Source of the DNA: Bacteroidaceae bacterium
GTDB taxonomy: Bacteria; Bacteroidota; Bacteroidia; Bacteroidales; Bacteroidaceae
Direction of reading: 5' to 3'
Length of the DNA stretch: 37,789 nt
Assembly (NCBI GenBank): GCA_017521285.1
Contig: JAFXDG010000003.1
Coordinates: forward strand, 1-37,789
Shown: positions 34,079-37,789 of the stretch, one piece after another
Position numbering within the stretch: the stretch's first letter is position 1
Layout of the letters: every line of letters starts with the position of its first letter
The notes under the pieces: generated by a model
What the model saw: only the letters and a program-made list of their open reading frames with translations
Told to the model about the DNA's origin: nothing
The model's database searches: none
Translations under genes and position numbers: made by a program

Positions 34079-35062
34079 ATGTTACTATCTGTCATTATAC
34101 CTTATTATAATATAGAAGACAAGCTCCTCATCCGATGCGTGAACAGTGTGCTGAATGCAGGCATGAACGAAGAGGACTACGAAATCATCCTCGTGGATGA
34201 CGGCTCGGAACGTCCGCCCGTACAGACCGAGGAGTACTTCATCGACAACCGGCAAATCCGTTGGAGTCCCATGCTCCACCGAGGACTGGGAGCCGCACGC
34301 AACCACGGGAGCAAGCAGGCACGAGGCGAATACATCCTCTACCTCGATGCCGACGATTACCTCTATGCCGGAACATTCCTCCCTGTATGGGAAGAGACCG
34401 TCAGAAGCCGCTGCGACATCATGCGCTTCGGCTACCACTTCTGCACGTCGATAGAGGAAGAACACCCCAAACAACCTGCCACGCCAACATTCTCACAGCC
34501 CGTGGACGGCAACACCTACATGCAGACCCATCACCTGCCGGGTATGGCCTGCGTCTATCTGTTCCGCAAAACGCTACGTACCGATGTCGGACTGAATTTC
34601 TCGGAAAAGGGCTTTATCGAGGACGAAGCTTTCACGACCATCCTGCACTACAGGGCACGGAGCGTTGTTGAAAGCAACACCTTCGTATATGCCTACTACA
34701 AACGGGCCGGCTCCATCACACAAAACCGCTCCTTTGACAGGCAGTCCCAATTGAGTTACGGACTTTTCAGAGCCATCAACGATGTATATGACTTCCGTCG
34801 TGTGCTGTATGCCGACCAACTCCCCACCCAAGGCATAGACCGCAAACTGAACGCACTCACAGTCGATCTCATCAGGCGCATCCTTACCAACGACTATTGG
34901 GAGTTGGAATGGATAAAGTATGAACGCCTCCTACAACCGCTGCACCTGCTTCCGCTGAAAGGGTGCGACTACACGTTCAAATACCGTATGTTCAGCCGTC
35001 TGTCCAACCATTCATGGGGCCGTTCCCTCCTGCGGACACTGTTGACCCTCGGCATCCATTAA
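34079..35062 (+). CDS. Family 2 glycosyltransferase
   Basis: The 327-residue enzyme opens with LLSVIIPYYNIEDKLLIRCVNSVL, has VDDGSERPP, and then RGLGAARNHGSKQARGEYILYLDADDYL with DADD as the catalytic metal motif (about 94-97). It differs from its neighbour in the C-terminal half, so it probably transfers a different sugar or uses another acceptor. It sits between two glycosyltransferase genes with gaps of 13 and 24 bp. Confidence 0.93.
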   Translation: MLLSVIIPYYNIEDKLLIRCVNSVLNAGMNEEDYEIILVDDGSERPPVQTEEYFIDNRQIRWSPMLHRGLGAARNHGSKQARGEYILYLDADDYLYAGTFLPVWEETVRSRCDIMRFGYHFCTSIEEEHPKQPATPTFSQPVDGNTYMQTHHLPGMACVYLFRKTLRTDVGLNFSEKGFIEDEAFTTILHYRARSVVESNTFVYAYYKRAGSITQNRSFDRQSQLSYGLFRAINDVYDFRRVLYADQLPTQGIDRKLNALTVDLIRRILTNDYWELEWIKYERLLQPLHLLPLKGCDYTFKYRMFSRLSNHSWGRSLLRTLLTLGIH

Positions 35063-35086
35063 ACCCACCACTCTCCCACCGGCACT

Positions 35087-36196
35087 ATGAAGATATTATT
35101 TATCGGAGAATACAGCAACGTCCACTGGACCTTGGCCGAAGGACTACGCGCCCTTGGGCATCAAGTCTGCGTGGTCTCAAACGGCGACTTCTGGAAGAAC
35201 TATCCACGCGACATATCCCTGGTGCGCCCCACACAAGGCAAATGGGACGGCATCCGTTATCTGTTCAAAGTCATAGCCACCCTGCCCCGTCTGCGCGGGT
35301 ATGACATCGTACAGCTCATCAATCCCTGTTTTCTGGAGCTGAAGGCCGAGCGGCTGTATGCCGTGTACCGATACCTCCGCCGCCACAACGGCAAAGTGTT
35401 TCTGGGCGGATACGGCATGGACTACTATTGGGTACACACATGTACGACAACACAGACGTTCCGCTATTCGGACTTCAACTTCGGGACAACCCTTCGCGAC
35501 AGCGAAGCCATACGCCACGAGATTGCCGACTGGATTCACGGAGAGAAGAGCCGCCTCAACCGCTACATTGCAGCAGATTGCGACGGAATCCCTACCGGCC
35601 TTTACGAATACTACGCCTGCTATCACCCCCATTTCCCGGAAAAGACAGCATTCATCCCCTTCCCTATCAATATCAGCAGCCTCAGTCCGCGTGAACCACG
35701 CCAGGCAGGAAGCCCCGTCAGATTCTTCATCGGCATCCAGCGTACCCGCAGCGAATACAAGGGGACTGACATCATGCTACGCGCACTCGAACGGCTCCAC
35801 CAAGCATACCCTGACAGATGCGAGATTGTCAAGGCTGAATCGGTGCCCTACGAAGAATACCAGCACCTGATGAACACCTCCGATGCCATCCTCGACCAGC
35901 TCTATTCCTATACCCCCGCCATGAACGCCCTCGTAGCAATGGGCAAAGGACTGATACTCGTCGGTGGAGGTGAACCGGAAAATTATCAGATAATCCAAGA
36001 GGAGGAATTGCGCCCCATCATCAACGTCCTGCCCAACGAAGAAGATGTCTATCACCAATTGGAACAACTCGTTCTCCACCCCGAACGCCTTGAACGCTTG
36101 TCTGCCGAAAGCCGCCTCTACGTAGCCCGCCATCACGACCACGTGAAGGTAGCCCGGCAATATCTCCAATTTTGGCTTACTTCGAAGAAAAAATAA
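35087..36196 (+). CDS. Glycosyltransferase, GT-B fold (family 4/1-like)
   Basis: The 369-residue product begins MKILFIGEYSNVHWTLAEGL and has the GT-B Rossmann layout. The first half holds the acceptor domain (GHQVCVVSNGDFW; YDIVQLINPC). The second half holds the sugar-nucleotide domain, with FFIGIQRTRSEYKGTDIMLRAL (about 209-230), the SVPYEEYQHLMNTSDAILDQLYSYTPAMNALVAMGKG block and the late GGEPENY region in place of the usual E-x7-E motif. It closes the plus-strand trio; no terminator was found before the tRNA promoter 65 bp later. Confidence 0.85.
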   Translation: MKILFIGEYSNVHWTLAEGLRALGHQVCVVSNGDFWKNYPRDISLVRPTQGKWDGIRYLFKVIATLPRLRGYDIVQLINPCFLELKAERLYAVYRYLRRHNGKVFLGGYGMDYYWVHTCTTTQTFRYSDFNFGTTLRDSEAIRHEIADWIHGEKSRLNRYIAADCDGIPTGLYEYYACYHPHFPEKTAFIPFPINISSLSPREPRQAGSPVRFFIGIQRTRSEYKGTDIMLRALERLHQAYPDRCEIVKAESVPYEEYQHLMNTSDAILDQLYSYTPAMNALVAMGKGLILVGGGEPENYQIIQEEELRPIINVLPNEEDVYHQLEQLVLHPERLERLSAESRLYVARHHDHVKVARQYLQFWLTSKKK

Positions 36197-36260
36197 TCGT
36201 CTGACTATCAAGGATGTTTAAAATATCTTCCAAATAAATTTGAAAAAAGTTCCGCAAAAG

Positions 36261-36291
36261 TTTGCCACTTCAAAAAAAAGCAGTACCTTTG
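36261..36291 (+). promoter_or_regulatory. Promoter of the tRNA-Asp pair
   Basis: TTTG at 36261-36264, a 19-bp spacer, then TACCTTTG at 36284-36291 match the -33/-7 consensus exactly, 64 bp before the first tRNA. Confidence 0.8.
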
Positions 36292-36355
36292 CACCCGCAA
36301 TCGAGAGAGATAGCAATCACACAAAGATGTGATTCAACAAAAATAAGAAACAATT

Positions 36356-36429
36356 GGTGCGTTAGTTCAGTTGGTTAGAATACATGCCTGTCACGCATGG
36401 GGTCACGGGTTCGAGTCCCGTACGCACCG
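36356..36429 (+). tRNA. tRNA-Asp (GTC), copy 1
   Basis: The 74-nt cloverleaf has acceptor stem GGTGCGT/ACGCACC with discriminator G. The anticodon loop is CTGTCAC (anticodon GTC), and the T arm contains GGTTCGAGTCC. CCA is not encoded. Confidence 0.97.
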
Positions 36430-36447
36430 CCTCTTTCATCACAAAGA

Positions 36448-36521
36448 GGTGCGTTAGTTCAGTTGGTTAGAATACATGCCTGTCACGCATGGGGTCACGG
36501 GTTCGAGTCCCGTACGCACCG
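36448..36521 (+). tRNA. tRNA-Asp (GTC), copy 2
   Basis: Identical to the copy at 36356-36429, 18 bp downstream, and presumably processed from the same transcript. Confidence 0.97.
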
Positions 36522-36522
36522 C

Positions 36523-36554
36523 AAAAAGGAATCCTACTTAGGGTTCCTTTTTTG
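36523..36554 (+). terminator. Terminator after the tRNA pair
   Basis: AAGGAATCC pairs with GGGTTCCTT (one wobble) around a 6-base loop, followed by a run of T. It starts immediately after the second tRNA. Confidence 0.8.
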
Positions 36555-36718
36555 TTTTACATCTGTCCAATAAAAAACAAAAGTCCGGAAAGGGAATCTT
36601 ATCAAGATACCAATTGAACAGACCGCATATAATCATTCCTAACGGATGTTGTTTGCTAATAGATTCAACAATATAAAGGCTCCTACAACCACAGCCAGCA
36701 GTGAACCCACTACATGTT

Positions 36719-37222
36719 TTACGACTTCATATATTCCACAATAAATGAATATGCGAACAAACCTAAAATCGTAGTCAAAAAACCTCCAATGCAAAAAGCC
36801 ACAGCCATCCATTTACACTTTCTTTGCCATCGGGCATCTTTCTTCTCAAACTTTTTGTAATAATTCAAATAAACGTCATTTGACAACACGGCTTTATAGG
36901 CAGGGATATATCCCACCAAAATTGGCAACCCCATCAAAAGTAATGTAACTATTTTATTGTCAATATCAAAGAATACATCCTTTACCCCCAATAAGATAAA
37001 AGAAAAGAACAAAAAATATCCAGAATAGCAATAACCAAAAAAATGATTAACAAGCCCCATGTGGAAGGATTTCATAAAACTTTCAGTTTCATTTATTTTT
37101 GCTTGAACAACCCGTTCCTTTTTCTTCGGAGTTATTTTCAAAAGGATACTGTTGAGTTTTGAATCCACTGCTAATTGGAAATGGAAAAGACCATAATGAA
37201 TTTTATTCAAAAAACAAATCAT
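36719..37222 (-). CDS. Small membrane protein of unknown function
   Basis: The 167-residue product has three predicted helices (YFLFFSFILLGV region near 75-90, TLLLMGLPILVGYIPAY near 97-113, WMAVAFCIGGFLTTILGLFAYSFIV near 137-162) and a basic stretch between the last two (YYKKFEKKDARWQRKCKW). I recognise no family. It is AT-rich relative to the polysaccharide genes. A decayed copy of its C-terminal half lies immediately upstream (37236-37415), aligned over the same basic stretch and last helix. This indicates a tandem duplication with loss of one copy. Confidence 0.6.
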   Translation of the reverse strand: MICFLNKIHYGLFHFQLAVDSKLNSILLKITPKKKERVVQAKINETESFMKSFHMGLVNHFFGYCYSGYFLFFSFILLGVKDVFFDIDNKIVTLLLMGLPILVGYIPAYKAVLSNDVYLNYYKKFEKKDARWQRKCKWMAVAFCIGGFLTTILGLFAYSFIVEYMKS

Positions 37223-37235
37223 ACTAAATTTATTT

Positions 37236-37415
37236 TTACATACAATACGTGATTAACAAAAGAACAATTCCAAATATTTCCACTAAAATGCTTCCTCCAA
37301 TAAATGCAACGGTAGTCCATCTTAATTTACTATGCCAATTACCATCCTTTTTTTATATATTTTGAAATATTTCATATAGCAATCAGTTTGTATTACGCTT
37401 GCAATATACGCATAA
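37236..37415 (-). pseudogene. Decayed paralogue of the adjacent small membrane protein
   Basis: On the minus strand one frame reads YAYIASVIQTDCYMKYFKIYKK, then after a one-base slip in a run of seven A it continues KDGNWHSKLRWTTVAFIGGSILVEIFGIVLLLITYCM and stops. This aligns with PAYKAVLSNDVYLNYYKKFEKK and KDARWQRKCKWMAVAFCIGG... of the intact gene at 36719-37222. The 5' part also resembles that gene's first 30 bases (ATTTGTTTT, GAATAAAA, CATTATG), suggesting an internal deletion. Confidence 0.6.
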
Positions 37416-37526
37416 TGTTTTATTCTGCAAAACAAATCAAAAGAAATGTATGCAGAACAAAGTAAAATGCCTGAAAAGAGAGAAAAAACATCAAAAACAG
37501 TACTCCTATTCCAAAGACAAAACGGT

Positions 37527-37624
37527 CCTTTTTCACGCAGCTGGCTGCAATGACTGAGACAGCAGGCTGCATCGGCTCACACAGCCTGCTGCGATGGCCA
37601 ATGCAGCCTGCTGCGTGAAAAAGG
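37527..37624. repeat. Four GC-rich repeats at exact 22-bp spacing, bounded by 15-bp inverted repeats
   Basis: Copies at 37538 (CAGCTGGCTGC), 37560 (CAGCAGGCTGC), 37582 (CAGCCTGCTGC) and 37604 (CAGCCTGCTGC) are imperfect palindromes; the first two are close to the reverse complement of the last two. The ends CCTTTTTCACGCAGC (37527-37541) and GCTGCGTGAAAAAGG (37610-37624) are exact inverted repeats. Confidence 0.88.
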
Positions 37625-37789
37625 GGATTCTGCCACATGTCTTATAACCTACAAACACAGATACCTCCTCAGAGAGATTCAGCAACACTTCAACATCGTC
37701 CGCCAATTGAATCAGATGACAAGGATGCCACCTCATTAATATAAACTCTTTCGCGCGCGCAGGAAAGATATTTTTTTGAGATTTACAAA

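Larger units (their letters stand above)
37223..37789. other. Mostly non-coding end of window
   Basis: It contains the decayed paralogue and a 22-bp-spaced repeat array with inverted flanks. Other frames look like chance. Confidence 0.5.

Overview
The window looks like chromosomal DNA from a Bacteroidales bacterium, with a Prevotellaceae/Paraprevotella-like or Porphyromonadaceae-like host the best guess. The evidence is several secreted proteins with C-terminal type IX secretion (T9SS/Por) sorting tails, a DUF4136 lipoprotein, a BspA-like leucine-rich-repeat fragment, and promoters of the Bacteroidetes type (-33 TTTG, -7 TAnnTTTG). The genus cannot be fixed from sequence alone.

Layout. 1-1323: an AT-rich accessory patch on the minus strand, with a DUF2971 gene and a truncated BspA-like gene. 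1324-2707: a 1.4-kb gene-free stretch made largely of tandem repeats (8-bp, 13-bp and about 22-bp periods). 2708-5382: minus-strand nadC overlapping an M23 metallopeptidase gene whose N-terminus contains an interspersed palindromic element. 5546-6811: plus-strand DUF4136 lipoprotein and outer-membrane beta-barrel, ended by a strong terminator. 6938-7149: an array of ten 16-bp palindromes at 22-bp spacing. 7216-8409: threonine ammonia-lyase (minus). 8816-15565: a seven-gene plus-strand operon (acyltransferase, ketosynthase, ACP, hotdog dehydratase, thioesterase, second hotdog protein, MMPL exporter) resembling part of an aryl-polyene/flexirubin-type lipid-polyketide locus. 15794-15931: six 23-bp direct repeats. 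16100-29881: a five-gene minus-strand set of T9SS cargo proteins (1552-aa triplicated YD-repeat/Fn3 protein, Omp28-like protein, HAF-propeller/Fn3 protein, second Omp28-like protein, S8 subtilase). 30255-30332: four palindromes at 21-bp spacing. 30419-36196: a divergent surface-polysaccharide locus (GT2 and flippase on minus; GT2, GT2 and a GT4-like glycosyltransferase on plus). 36356-36521: two identical tRNA-Asp genes. 36719-37222: a small membrane protein, followed by a decayed paralogue and a further 22-bp palindrome array.

How the parts work together. Most of the window builds or decorates the cell envelope: lipoprotein and beta-barrel, exported lipid/polyketide product, T9SS surface proteins and polysaccharide. 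nadC and ilvA are housekeeping metabolism.

The most unusual signal is not a gene. At least five separate intergenic sites carry arrays of short repeats, usually palindromes, whose sequence differs completely from site to site but whose period is always 21, 22 or 23 bp, close to two turns of the DNA helix. They sit mostly between convergent genes or downstream of operons. I know of no named element with this architecture; a protein-binding array or a mobile repeat family with diversifying palindromes are the main possibilities.
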